A stretch of DNA of 64,000 nucleotides from Halopiger xanaduensis SH-6 (GTDB lineage: Archaea > Halobacteriota > Halobacteria > Halobacteriales > Natrialbaceae): assembly GCF_000217715.1 (NCBI RefSeq), contig NC_015666.1, forward strand, positions 2,678,270 to 2,742,269, in the 5' to 3' direction. A model generated the notes under the pieces. It had not been told where the DNA came from, did not search any database, and worked only from the letters and a program-made list of their open reading frames with translations. Within the stretch, counting starts at the first letter, position 1; the number at the start of each line of letters is the position of its first letter. Below are positions 16,390 through 24,985 of this stretch, piece by piece. Both the position numbers and the translations under genes were made by a program.

Positions 16390-17661
16390 ATGTCCGCGAA
16401 CGACGATCGTGATCCACTCTTTCGGTACGACGATCCGGTCTTCGCCGACGAGCGGCTGCTCGAGATCACGCACCTTCCGGGGCCGGACCGGATCGTCGGG
16501 CGTGACGAGCAGATGCAACGGGTCGCGGACGCTCTCAACCCGGCTATCTTCGGGAGCGAACCCAATCACCTGTTCATCTTCGGCAAGACCGGAACCGGCA
16601 AATCGCTCATCTCGCGGTCGGTCACCAAGCGCGTGATCTCGGAGGCCCGCCGCGACGACGTCACGGTGAAGTACGCCTTCATCGACTGCGGCGAACAGAA
16701 CACGGAAGCGTCGGTCATCAAGACGATCGCCCAGATCGTTAACGAACCCGATCGGAGCGGTATCTCCGTCCCCGACCGCGGGTTGGGGACCGGCGACTAC
16801 TACAAGCGCCTCTGGCAGGCCGTCGACCACTGCACCGACGTCACCATCGTGATCTTGGACGAGATCGACATGCTCGAGGACGACGAGGTCCTCCGGAAGC
16901 TCTCCCGCGCAGGGGAAAATCGGCGCATCTCGGACTCGAGCATCGGCATCATCGGCATCTCGAACAAGATCGACTTCCCCGATCACCTCTCCGAGCGCGT
17001 CAAGTCCAGCCTCTCTCGGGACGAACTCGTCTTCTCGCCGTACGACGCGAACCAGCTCGTCGAGATCTTAGAGAAGCGCCGCGACGCGTTCCACGACGGC
17101 GTGCTCTCCGACGACGTGATCCCGCTGACCGCCGCGCTGGCCGCGCAGGAACACGGGGACGCGCGCAAGGCGATCGACATCCTCCGCAACGCGGGGCGGA
17201 TCGCGAAGAAGCAAAACGATACTCGGGTCACCGCCGAACACGTCCGAGACGCCAAGGAGAAGACCGAGGCCGACCGCTTCAACGAGCTGATCGAGGGCTC
17301 GCCCCAGCAGGCCAAGGCCATCCTCTACGCGCTGACGCTGCTGACCGAGAACAGCTCCGAGAAGGAGTTCCCGACCAAGATCATCTACAACCAGTACAAG
17401 GAGATCGCCCGCCAGCTCGACTTCGACGTCCTCTCCGAGCGCCGCGTGCAGGAGATCCTCCAGGAGCAGAACTTCCTCAACGTGATCCAGTCCGAGCGCG
17501 AGGGTCGCGGACGCGGCCGCGGCGCCCACGCCAAACACCGCCTGCTCGAGAACCCTTCGATCGTCAAGAAGGTGCTGCTGCGCGACGCGCGGCTCGCGCC
17601 GCTCGAGGACGCGGACGCCGCGGATCGCGAGGACAGCGCGGGTACCGGACCGCAGCCGTAA
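16390..17661 (+). CDS. orc1: Orc1/Cdc6-family replication initiator
   Basis: 423-aa AAA+ ATPase that binds origin repeats and loads the MCM helicase. Walker A FGKTGTGKS (residues 64-72), Walker B VILDEID (154-160), sensor 1 around IGIIGISNKIDF, sensor 2/arginine region GDARKAIDILRNAG, and a C-terminal winged helix (about 305-400) are visible. A basic GRGRGRGAHAKH stretch lies near the wing. The ATG at 16390 sits about 30-40 bp after the TATA-like gctttatttc. The adjacent repeats make this the likely cognate initiator of the origin to its left. Which of the several haloarchaeal orc1 paralogues it is cannot be told. Confidence 0.95.
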   Translation: MSANDDRDPLFRYDDPVFADERLLEITHLPGPDRIVGRDEQMQRVADALNPAIFGSEPNHLFIFGKTGTGKSLISRSVTKRVISEARRDDVTVKYAFIDCGEQNTEASVIKTIAQIVNEPDRSGISVPDRGLGTGDYYKRLWQAVDHCTDVTIVILDEIDMLEDDEVLRKLSRAGENRRISDSSIGIIGISNKIDFPDHLSERVKSSLSRDELVFSPYDANQLVEILEKRRDAFHDGVLSDDVIPLTAALAAQEHGDARKAIDILRNAGRIAKKQNDTRVTAEHVRDAKEKTEADRFNELIEGSPQQAKAILYALTLLTENSSEKEFPTKIIYNQYKEIARQLDFDVLSERRVQEILQEQNFLNVIQSEREGRGRGRGAHAKHRLLENPSIVKKVLLRDARLAPLEDADAADREDSAGTGPQP

Positions 17662-17763
17662 CGATCGCACCGATACCGGATCGGATCGTTCATCGCGCTT
17701 TGCTCGTCACGTTGCGTTCACCGCAACCGCGGCGCCTTTGAGGCTCCCCTTCTCAGTCGAGGT

Positions 17764-18954
17764 ATGCACACGGTCGACGCAGCGGGACTGAAGATCGGCG
17801 ACGACCACCCGCCCCGGATCATGGGCGTCCTGAACGTCAGCGAGGAATCCCCCTACGATCCGAGCGTCTACGACGACCCCGGCGAGGCCGCCGCGTACGT
17901 CGACGAGGACCTGATCGGCGAGGGGGCCGACATCGTCGATATCGGCCTCGAGTCCGCGAACAAGCGCTTCGAAGTGCTCTCGGCCGAGGAGGAACTCGAC
18001 CGACTTCACATCGCGCTCGAGACCATCGAGAGCGTCTCCGGCGACGCCGTCTTCTCGATCGAAACTCGCTACGCCGAGGTGGCCGACGAGGCCCTCTCGC
18101 GGGGGTTCGACATGGTCAACGACATCTGCGGCTTCGCGGACCCGGCGATGCCGACCGTCTGCGAGGACCGCGACGCCGCCGTCGCGAAAATGGCGAGCCC
18201 GCCGAACCTCGAGCGGCCGGGCGCGGTCGAGGAGACCGACTGGGCCGCTCGGAAATCCGCGGAGTGGGCCGCCGAGGCCGACTACGTCGAAAAGGTCTAC
18301 GAGGCGCTCAAGCAAAACGGGCTCACGGACAAGACGATCGTCGACCCAGCGTTCGGCGGCTGGAGCGAGGCTCAAACGCTCGAGGACGACCGCGAGACGT
18401 TCCGCCGACTGCGGGAGTTCCGGGCGCTCGGCCAACCGATGCTGGTGTCGATCAACCGGAAGAACTTCCTCGGCGAGATCGCGGACCGGGAGACCGAGGA
18501 GCGACTGCCGGTCAGCCTCGCGGCCACGTCGATGGCCGTCGAACGCGGCGCCCACGTGATCCGCACGCACGACGTCGCCGAGACGCGCGACGCCGCCCTG
18601 ATCGGCGACGCCTTCACCGAACGCGCGAACGTCGCGACCGAGGACTTCTCGCTGTCCCGACTCGACGTCCGATCGACGCGCCAGTTCCGCCGACACCTCG
18701 CCGAGCGCGGCGTCGATCCCGAGGTCGTAGACGAGTGGCCAACATATCTCCTCGAAATTGAGGGATTAACCGCGGACCGGCGGGAGCGTCTGACGGCGGC
18801 GACGGCGGACGCGGCCGCTTCCGTGCACCTTGGTAACAGTAATACCGTATTACTGTCGGGAGACGCGGGCTCGATTTCGGACATCTCAACGCGTCTTCGC
18901 GGAGATGATGCCGTTATGGATCGATTAGCAACGGAACTCGACAACGTACTATAG
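17764..18954 (+). CDS. folP: Dihydropteroate synthase
   Basis: 396 aa. PRIMGVLNVSEESPYDPSVY is the DHPS start (usual form MGVLNVTPDSF), GADIVDIGLESANKRF is the strand-2 motif, and MVNDICGFADP and the SINRKNFLG/HVIRTHDVAETRDA motifs close the TIM barrel (about 1-275). The DHPS loop 'SxRPG' is changed here to SANKRF, and a C-terminal extension of about 120 residues is present. DHPS joins 6-hydroxymethyl-dihydropterin diphosphate to p-aminobenzoate. The neighbour mptE makes that diphosphate, so two consecutive folate-pathway steps are side by side. Confidence 0.85.
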   Translation: MHTVDAAGLKIGDDHPPRIMGVLNVSEESPYDPSVYDDPGEAAAYVDEDLIGEGADIVDIGLESANKRFEVLSAEEELDRLHIALETIESVSGDAVFSIETRYAEVADEALSRGFDMVNDICGFADPAMPTVCEDRDAAVAKMASPPNLERPGAVEETDWAARKSAEWAAEADYVEKVYEALKQNGLTDKTIVDPAFGGWSEAQTLEDDRETFRRLREFRALGQPMLVSINRKNFLGEIADRETEERLPVSLAATSMAVERGAHVIRTHDVAETRDAALIGDAFTERANVATEDFSLSRLDVRSTRQFRRHLAERGVDPEVVDEWPTYLLEIEGLTADRRERLTAATADAAASVHLGNSNTVLLSGDAGSISDISTRLRGDDAVMDRLATELDNVL

Positions 18955-18960
18955 TAAGAG

Positions 18961-19206
18961 AAAGCTTATGCCGGAGGCTTCGAAATGAGGGAGTGGACGC
19001 CGGGCGGCCTCCCGGGTAGGGGTACTTTGGAGGCGACCCCCGGCCCACAACACGGAATTATTGTGGCATTACGTCGACCAGTGCCGACGCTGTCCTGACA
19101 CACCGACGCGAGTCCTCGAGTAGGCGATCCGACTCGCCGCAGGAAGCGACGCGAGACGAACAGTTACGTCGCCACAGCGCCGACACGACGGCGAGGAGCA
19201 ACACAC
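18961..19206. other. folP-mptE spacer with nested short ORFs and hairpins
   Basis: No gene is recognised in these 250 bp. aaagcttatg (18961-18970) could be a TATA element. A six-codon ORF (ATG 18968) ends by an ATGA overlap with a 37-codon ORF (18985-19098, MREWTPGGLPGRG...). The segment also holds a G/C hairpin built from GCCGGG, GGGGT and the later ACCCCCGGC (about 18999-19044). A second hairpin has arms CCACAA and TTGTGG (19045-19066). It may be a leader or ncRNA for mptE. Confidence 0.35.
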
Positions 19207-19905
19207 ATGGAGTTCGACGATTGGGAGCCGGTCTACGACGCGATCCTTCGGGACTTCGGCTACGACCGTACCGGCGACGAACGAGCACGCGACGTTCTGG
19301 CGTCCCTGACCGACCCGTTCGATCTCGCACTGCTGGGGTCCGTTCGGGACGCCACCGTCGCGATCGCCGGCGCCGGACCGTCGCTCGAGGACGAAGGAGA
19401 ACTCGAGCGGGCCCGCGAGGCCGACGTCGTGTTCGCGGCGTCGACGGCGGCGGACGTCCTCCGATCGCACGATATCGCCGTCGACTGCATGGTCACGGAT
19501 CTGGACAAGAACCCCGACACCGTGCGGCGGTTGACCGACCGCGGCGTGCCGGTCGCGGTGCACGCCCACGGCGACAACGTCCCGGCCGTTCGGGAGGTCG
19601 TCCCCGACTGCGCCGACGCGTTCGTCCTGCCGACGACCCAGGCCGCGCCGCGGGATCACGTCCGAAACTTCGGCGGGTTCACCGACGGCGACCGCGCCGC
19701 GTTCCTCGCGGATTACCTCGGCGCTCGAGAGCTCGTCTTCGTCGGCTGGAACTTCGACGACTCTACTGTCGACGCCGCGAAAGCGCGGAAACTCGAGTGG
19801 GCCGAGCGGCTCCTGTACTGGCTCGAGTCCCGCCGCGACGAGCGCTTCGCGGTGCTGGACGGCCGACGGGACGCGATCGTGACGGGGCCGCTGCCGATCG
19901 ACTGA
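19207..19905 (+). CDS. mptE: 6-hydroxymethyl-7,8-dihydropterin diphosphokinase MptE
   Basis: 232-aa DUF115/COG1634 protein. MEFDDWEPVYDAILRDFGYD is the usual haloarchaeal start, and VAIAGAGPSLEDE is the glycine-rich nucleotide-binding loop. DCMVTDLDKNPD, VHAHGDNV and the FVGWNFDD segment give the conserved acidic and histidine residues of the family. Archaeal MptE replaces FolK and makes the diphosphate used by dihydropteroate synthase, whose gene is directly upstream. Confidence 0.92.
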   Translation: MEFDDWEPVYDAILRDFGYDRTGDERARDVLASLTDPFDLALLGSVRDATVAIAGAGPSLEDEGELERAREADVVFAASTAADVLRSHDIAVDCMVTDLDKNPDTVRRLTDRGVPVAVHAHGDNVPAVREVVPDCADAFVLPTTQAAPRDHVRNFGGFTDGDRAAFLADYLGARELVFVGWNFDDSTVDAAKARKLEWAERLLYWLESRRDERFAVLDGRRDAIVTGPLPID

Positions 19906-19947
19906 TCGACTGGGCGTGAGCTACAGGCGCGCCGATTCGGTGTCGCC

Positions 19948-20148
19948 CTACTGGATGCGATACTCGACGATGTCGTCGCAGCCGCAGACGGGACAGTCCG
20001 CCTCCCGCGATTCGATCGTCTTGCCGCAGCGTCGACACTCCTCGATGGTCGTCGCGTCCGCGCTCGAGCGCGAGAACAGGACCGATTTGACGGCGTTACG
20101 CATCGTCGATCGAGTCGTCGTCCGCTTCGTCTGCTTCTGTCCGCTCAT
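19948..20148 (-). CDS. Small zinc-ribbon protein
   Basis: 66 aa. A basic N-terminus (SGQKQTKRTTTRSTMRNAVK) is followed by one zinc ribbon, C-x2-C (ECRRCGK) and C-x2-C (DCPVCGC), and a hydrophobic end. ATG 20148 is chosen because acaataac at about 20178-20186 places a TATA element about 30 bp upstream; ATG 20160 is the alternative. It is convergent with mptE. Probably nucleic-acid binding; no function known. Confidence 0.75.
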   Translation of the reverse strand: MSGQKQTKRTTTRSTMRNAVKSVLFSRSSADATTIEECRRCGKTIESREADCPVCGCDDIVEYRIQ

Positions 20149-20285
20149 ACCCAACTCCATCCCGATATCATAGTTCGTTATTGTCTTTCTACTGTGACTA
20201 TCACGTAGTAGGACACGTTTAACGCCGGTACGACGGTCACAGCGGCGGTACTCGCTGCTCTCGACAACTCGCCGCTTTCGTCGAC

Positions 20286-21296
20286 TCACTCAATTTCGTC
20301 CGGTGCGAGCGCCGCGATCGTCGCCTCGAGCTCGTCCCTCGAGGCGCCCCGCGGGAATCCGATTCCGATCTCGTCGACGCCCTCGAGTTGTTCGAACTTG
20401 CGGAGTTCCTCGCGGGCGCGCTCGGGCGTCCCGACGGCCGCGAGGTCGGAAAGGAGCGCGTCCGGAATCGCCTCGAGCGCCGCCTCCTGATTGCCGTTCG
20501 CCCAGGCCGCGGCGATCGCCTCGGCTTCGTCCGCGTAGCCCTGCCGGGCCAGCGACTCTCGATAGTAGGTCCCCATCGCGCCGACGTAGAACGCGAGGTG
20601 CTGGCGAGCCAGCTCCCGGGCGCGGTCGCCGTCCTCGAGGGCGCAGGCGGTAACGGAGAGCGTCACGCGGACGTCGTCCGGATCTCGGTCGCCGAGGTCG
20701 GCGCCGCGACGGAGGTCCTCGAGGCGCTCCTCGAGTCCGTCGGGGGTGAAGAGGATCGCGTGCCAGCCGTCGGCGAAGCGGCCGGCGAGTTCGACGGCCT
20801 TCGGCCCCATTCCGGCGGCGTCGATCGGGACCGGTTCCGCGGGCGGGTCGCAGCGCAGCCGAAAGCCCGACAGCGAGAATATATCGCCGTCGTACTCGAC
20901 GCGCTCGCCGGAGAGGACCGCCCGCATAACGTCGATGTACTCGCGGGTGCGCCGAAGCGGCCGGTCGAACTCGAGGCCGTGCCAGCCCTCGATGACGGCG
21001 GGGCCGCTGGGCGCGATCCCCATCCGAAGGCGGCCGTCGGACGCCTCCTGCAAGGTTGCGGCGGTCTGGCCGAGCAGCGCGGGCGACCGCGAGTAGACGT
21101 TGACGACGCTCGGGCCGAGGCCGATGTCGTCGGTCTCGCGGGCGATCGTCGCGAGAATGGTGACGGCGTCGCGGCCCCACGTCTCGGGGAGCCAGGCGAA
21201 CTCGTAGCCGCGGCGCTCGCCGAGTCGGGCGAGATCGACGAGCGCCTCGAGGCTGGGCTGTGCGGCGACCGGGAGGTGGAGACTTCGATCCGTCAT
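20286..21296 (-). CDS. Luciferase-like F420-dependent oxidoreductase
   Basis: 336-aa TIM-barrel protein of the bacterial-luciferase/LLM class: YEFAWLPETWGRDAVTILATIARET, IGLGPSVVNVYSRSPALLGQTAATLQEAS, RLRMGIAPSGP, and the C-terminal AVGTPERAREELRKFEQLEGVDEI. Archaeal members use coenzyme F420 (mer-like enzymes, F420-dependent dehydrogenases). It resembles a haloarchaeal subfamily that I recall as TIGR04024, substrate unknown. Its upstream region contains the G-quadruplex tract. Confidence 0.85.
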   Translation of the reverse strand: MTDRSLHLPVAAQPSLEALVDLARLGERRGYEFAWLPETWGRDAVTILATIARETDDIGLGPSVVNVYSRSPALLGQTAATLQEASDGRLRMGIAPSGPAVIEGWHGLEFDRPLRRTREYIDVMRAVLSGERVEYDGDIFSLSGFRLRCDPPAEPVPIDAAGMGPKAVELAGRFADGWHAILFTPDGLEERLEDLRRGADLGDRDPDDVRVTLSVTACALEDGDRARELARQHLAFYVGAMGTYYRESLARQGYADEAEAIAAAWANGNQEAALEAIPDALLSDLAAVGTPERAREELRKFEQLEGVDEIGIGFPRGASRDELEATIAALAPDEIE

Positions 21297-21599
21297 GGTA
21301 GGCTGGAGTTGGGAGCGACGCGGGCGAACGCGACCGGCGTGCGAACCGTTCCCGGTCCGATAGATGGCGTCAGTTCACTTAACTGTCGGCGCGAAAACGA
21401 GCGGGGATGGGGTGGGAGGGAGGGTGGGTGGGTGGGTGGGTGGGTGTCGAACAGCAACAGCGGCAGCGGCAGCGAGTGCTGATCTGCGTCGGTGCGAGCC
21501 GAATAGCGTCAGCGGGGGTCGCAGGCGTCTGCGTGGAGGGGAGCGAACGGATGGAAGTCGCGGAGGCTGTCGAACGCGAGCGCGTCGACGGTTGACGCG
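21297..21599. other. Gap between cetZ1 and the F420 oxidoreductase gene
   Basis: This 303-bp gap holds the G-tract repeat (21403-21446) and, on the minus strand, a TATA-like agttaag at about 21373-21383 roughly 80 bp before the oxidoreductase ATG. No credible small gene was seen in the rest. Confidence 0.5.
21403..21446 (+). repeat. G-quadruplex-forming tract, (GGGT)n
   Basis: Ten runs of three or four G occur in 44 bp, separated by one or two bases; the last six are consecutive GGGT units. This far exceeds the four-run minimum for an intramolecular G-quadruplex. It lies on the strand opposite to the flanking genes, 20-70 bp upstream of the probable promoter of the F420 oxidoreductase. Confidence 0.9.
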
Positions 21600-22757
21600 T
21601 CAGAACAGCGCGTCGAGTTCGCCGCCGGTGTCGACCAGCGACGAGAACTCCTCTTGGGCGTTCGCGCGAACCGTCTCGGTCGTCTCCTGGGCCTCGATGG
21701 CGACCTGCTGAAGCTGGTCGACGCGGGGGACGTCGGTCACGCCCGACAGGAGGACGATCGCGCCGACCTCGTCCTTGTCCGTCCGCGGGTAGTCACCGCC
21801 GCGGATCTCCATGCTGCCCGTCTCGTCCTCGAGCCACTGGCGGCCGCGCTCGACGCCCTTGCGGTTCAAGTGCTCCGGCGGGCCGGTCGCGACGACCAGG
21901 CCGCGGTCGGCGCTCGAGACGTCACAGGGGAGCGTCAGCCGGCCGAGCGTCGCCTTGCGAACGAGGCTGGTGAGTCGGTTGACTTCGGCGCCCTCGTCGA
22001 ACTCCTCCTCGCCGCGGAACGACGAGAGGAGGCCGCCGGAGGTGTCGACCGTTTCGCGCGCGTAGCCGATCGTCGAGATGCCGTCCTCGAGGGTGTTGAT
22101 GATCTCGGAGGAGTCGACGACGCTCTCGGCGACGTGGTCGCCGTGGCCGACCTCGCCGGCGGCGAACAGGAGGCCGAACCGCTCGACGATCTCCTTGTTG
22201 ATCCGGTCGTAGCCGCCTTCGACGGACTCGCCGGCGCTGCGCCAGACGTCGTTGTCGAAGACCAGCAGGTTGTCGACCTCGCGGACGAACGTCTGGAACG
22301 AGCGGGCCGCGTTCAGCGTGTAGATGCCGCCCTCGTCCGTACCTGGGAGGATGCCGAGCCCGTAGACGGGTTCGGTGTAGATCCGCTGGAGGTGTTTCGC
22401 GAGGACGGGCGCGCCGCCCGAGCCGGTACCGCCGCCCATCCCGGCGACGATGAGGAAGGCGTCGATCTCGTGGACCTGAATCCGATCGATCGCGCCCTGG
22501 ATCTCGTCGATGTCCTCCTCGGTGACCTCGGCGCCGAGCTCGTTGTCGGCGCCGACGCCGTGTCCTTTAACGCGCGCCTGTCCGATGAGAACGCGATTCT
22601 CCTGGGGAACGTGCTCGAGTCCCTTGAGGTCCGTCGTCGCGGAGTTGACGGCGATCGCCGCTTCGACGAAGCCGCCGTCGACCGCGTCGTCGTACGCCAG
22701 GAACTCGTCGACGATCTTCCCGCCTGCCTGACCGAAGCCGATGAGTGCGAGTTTCAT
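21600..22757 (-). CDS. cetZ1: Tubulin-like protein CetZ1
   Basis: 385 aa. MKLALIGFGQAGGKIVDEFL is the CetZ start, MGGGTGSG (107-114) is the GTP-binding tubulin signature, and VYGLGILPGTDEGGIYTLNA follows. The EVNRLTSLVRKATLGRLTLPCDV region is the CetZ T7/C-terminal part. CetZ proteins are FtsZ/tubulin relatives of haloarchaea; CetZ1 controls the switch to rods and motility. FtsZ-type cytokinesis is a separate function. The upstream gap is about 380 bp with several dyads. Confidence 0.93.
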   Translation of the reverse strand: MKLALIGFGQAGGKIVDEFLAYDDAVDGGFVEAAIAVNSATTDLKGLEHVPQENRVLIGQARVKGHGVGADNELGAEVTEEDIDEIQGAIDRIQVHEIDAFLIVAGMGGGTGSGGAPVLAKHLQRIYTEPVYGLGILPGTDEGGIYTLNAARSFQTFVREVDNLLVFDNDVWRSAGESVEGGYDRINKEIVERFGLLFAAGEVGHGDHVAESVVDSSEIINTLEDGISTIGYARETVDTSGGLLSSFRGEEEFDEGAEVNRLTSLVRKATLGRLTLPCDVSSADRGLVVATGPPEHLNRKGVERGRQWLEDETGSMEIRGGDYPRTDKDEVGAIVLLSGVTDVPRVDQLQQVAIEAQETTETVRANAQEEFSSLVDTGGELDALF

Positions 22758-23137
22758 GGTTGTCTCTCGTGGCCGTTCTGCGGGCGATCGCGGCTGCGAC
22801 CGCGATCGAGGGGTGCGGATACGGTGCCGGATCGCCCGGCGTTGGGAACGGGTGCCACGTCTCCACGAACCCTACTGATAGCCATTGTTATGGCCATCAT
22901 ACGAACGCAGAAAAGAGATTCATCGATTCACTACTCTCAGATTTCTCGAATAGTCATCGATTAATGACCTACACTAATTCATGACTATCATCGCCCGATA
23001 CTGCTCTCGTCCGTCAACACCTAATTCTACCCGTTCAATAACCGTGTAAAATTGCGTAACAGCCCCTATGCAGCTTCATTTCGGGGATAGTCTTCGAAAG
23101 TAACTCCTATACGCCCTGACGGCATATCCGTGACAAT
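22758..23137. promoter_or_regulatory. Divergent control region of cetZ1 and an oligopeptide-binding protein gene
   Basis: The right two thirds are A/T-rich. Dyads present are TGATAGCCAT / ATGGCCATCA (22876-22885 and 22890-22899, 9 of 10 matched) and GTCAT / ATGAC (22953-22957 and 22964-22968). TAGTCAT at 22951 is also matched by ATGACTA at 22981. A TATA-like element for the plus-strand gene (about 23105-23113) lies close to its ATG. The distance to cetZ1 suggests a leader of about 100 nt. Confidence 0.4.
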
Positions 23138-24901
23138 ATGAACGACGCTCCGTCGATCACCCGGCGAGGAGTGCTCGCCGGCGCCGCCGGGATAGCGACC
23201 GGTTCCCTCGCCGGCTGCTCGGAGCGTCTCTGGTCGCGAGCGGAGAACTCCGGCCCCGAGCAGGTCGAACTCACGATCAAGACGCTGCCGACGGAGGACG
23301 ACGAAATCGCCGCGATGATCATGAGTCAGTTCCGGGAGAACCTCCGTCGGGCCGGCATCGCCGTCAGTCACGAACCGGTCAACGAGGCCGACCTCTACCG
23401 GAGCGTCCTGCTCGAGGGGAATTACGACGTCTTCATCGCCCGCCACCCCGGCCTCGACGAGTACGACGCCCTCCGCGGGCTGCTCCACTCCCAGTTCGCC
23501 AACGAACGAGGCTGGCAGAACCCCTTTCACTTCACCGACGTGACCGTCGACGACCACCTCGAGCGACAGCGGACGACCCGCGGGACCGAACGGCGCGAGG
23601 TGCTCGGCGACCTCTTCGAGTACCTGGGCGAGACGCCGCCCTACACGACGGTCGGGTTCCCGAACCGGATCGGTGGCGTTCACGACGCTATCGATGCGAG
23701 CGTGCCGCCGCGTCGCCCCCTCGACTACGTCGACCTTCTCAGTCGGGAACCGGACGACGACTCCCGCGAGGGCCCGCTGACGGTCGGGATCTACGGCAGC
23801 GGACTCGGCGAGCGACTGAACCCGATCGTCGTCGATCGGAACCGAGTCCCCGGTCTGCTGGGACTGCTGTACGATCCACTGGCGCGACGCCGCGAGACCC
23901 GCCTCACGAACGCCGCCGACGGGTACGTTCCCTGGGTAGCGGACGCGATCACCTGGACGGAGTCCGATTCGCTCGAGGCGACCGTCACGCTTCGAGACGG
24001 GCTGACCTGGCACGACGAGACGGCATTCGACGCGGACGACGTCGCCTTCACCTATCGGTTCCTGCAGGATACCTCGATGGGCGAGGTAGAGGGCGGCGTC
24101 CCGGCGCCGCGGTACCGCGACCGACAGACCCTCGTCGAGACGGTTGAGGCGGTCGACGACGGGACCGTTCGCTTCGCCTTCAGCGACACCACCCGGTCGG
24201 CTGCGGCCCGCGTGTTCGCCGTGCCGATCCTGCCCCAGCACGTCTGGGAGCCGCGGTCGGCGATCGTCGCCGAGCACCAGCCCGAAGCCCTCGTCACCGA
24301 CAACGTGGAGGCGATGGGCTCCGGGCTGTTCCAGTTGCACGCCGTGACGGACGAGGGGATCGAACTCGAGCCGTTCGCCGACCACGTCCTCCGCGACGAA
24401 ACGACCGACCGTCCGGACGTCCTCGAGGGATTCTCGCAGTTCGACGGGCTCACGTATCAGATCGAGCCCAACCCCGGGTCGATGATCGAATCGCTCCGGA
24501 ACGGCGATATCGACATCACCGGGTCCCCGGTTCCGCCGTCGGAACTCGAGGGAATCCGCAGCGGGGAGGAGACGTCGGTTCTCACGGGCCGGACGAACGC
24601 GTTCTACATGATCGGCTTCAACAGCAGTCAGCACCCCGACCTCGGGAATCCGAACTTCCGACGGATCCTCGCGCGGCTGATCGATCGGGAACACGCCGTC
24701 AGGGAGTTTTTCGGCGGCCACGGCGAGCCCGCAACGGAGTTCAGTTCGCTGCTGGGCGTTCGCAACGAGGAGTGGACGTTCGACGACCGCGCGGCCGCTT
24801 CGATCTTCCCCGGGTCCGACGGGAAGATCGACGCCGACCGTGTTCACGCCCTCTTCGAAGACGTCGGCTATCGATACGAGGATGGCTCCCTGCTCGGCTG
24901 A
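23138..24901 (+). CDS. Extracellular solute-binding protein, family 5 (oligopeptide type)
   Basis: 587-aa Tat lipoprotein: TRRGVLAGAAGIATGS and lipobox LAGC (C27). The body is a SBP_bac_5 protein: TVGIYGSGLGERLNPIVVD, then the typical ATVTLRDGLTWHDETAFDADDVAFTYRFL segment and a C-terminal NFRRILARLIDRE. An extra N-terminal part (about 40-190) resembles the start of a second binding fold. These proteins deliver peptides or other solutes to Dpp/Opp permeases. No permease genes are adjacent, so it is an orphan. Confidence 0.88.
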   Translation: MNDAPSITRRGVLAGAAGIATGSLAGCSERLWSRAENSGPEQVELTIKTLPTEDDEIAAMIMSQFRENLRRAGIAVSHEPVNEADLYRSVLLEGNYDVFIARHPGLDEYDALRGLLHSQFANERGWQNPFHFTDVTVDDHLERQRTTRGTERREVLGDLFEYLGETPPYTTVGFPNRIGGVHDAIDASVPPRRPLDYVDLLSREPDDDSREGPLTVGIYGSGLGERLNPIVVDRNRVPGLLGLLYDPLARRRETRLTNAADGYVPWVADAITWTESDSLEATVTLRDGLTWHDETAFDADDVAFTYRFLQDTSMGEVEGGVPAPRYRDRQTLVETVEAVDDGTVRFAFSDTTRSAAARVFAVPILPQHVWEPRSAIVAEHQPEALVTDNVEAMGSGLFQLHAVTDEGIELEPFADHVLRDETTDRPDVLEGFSQFDGLTYQIEPNPGSMIESLRNGDIDITGSPVPPSELEGIRSGEETSVLTGRTNAFYMIGFNSSQHPDLGNPNFRRILARLIDREHAVREFFGGHGEPATEFSSLLGVRNEEWTFDDRAAASIFPGSDGKIDADRVHALFEDVGYRYEDGSLLG

Positions 24902-24985
24902 GCCGTCGGGCTACCGGCCGTTTCTCCGTCGGCGGATAACCGGTCGCTATTAATGCCGTCGCAATCGTAGTACCGCGAGACCCGC

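Noticed and set aside
21407-21595. Small ORF with Gly/Trp/Val repeats over the G-tract
   Set aside because: It is simply the (GGGT)n repeat translated; no start signal or second half.
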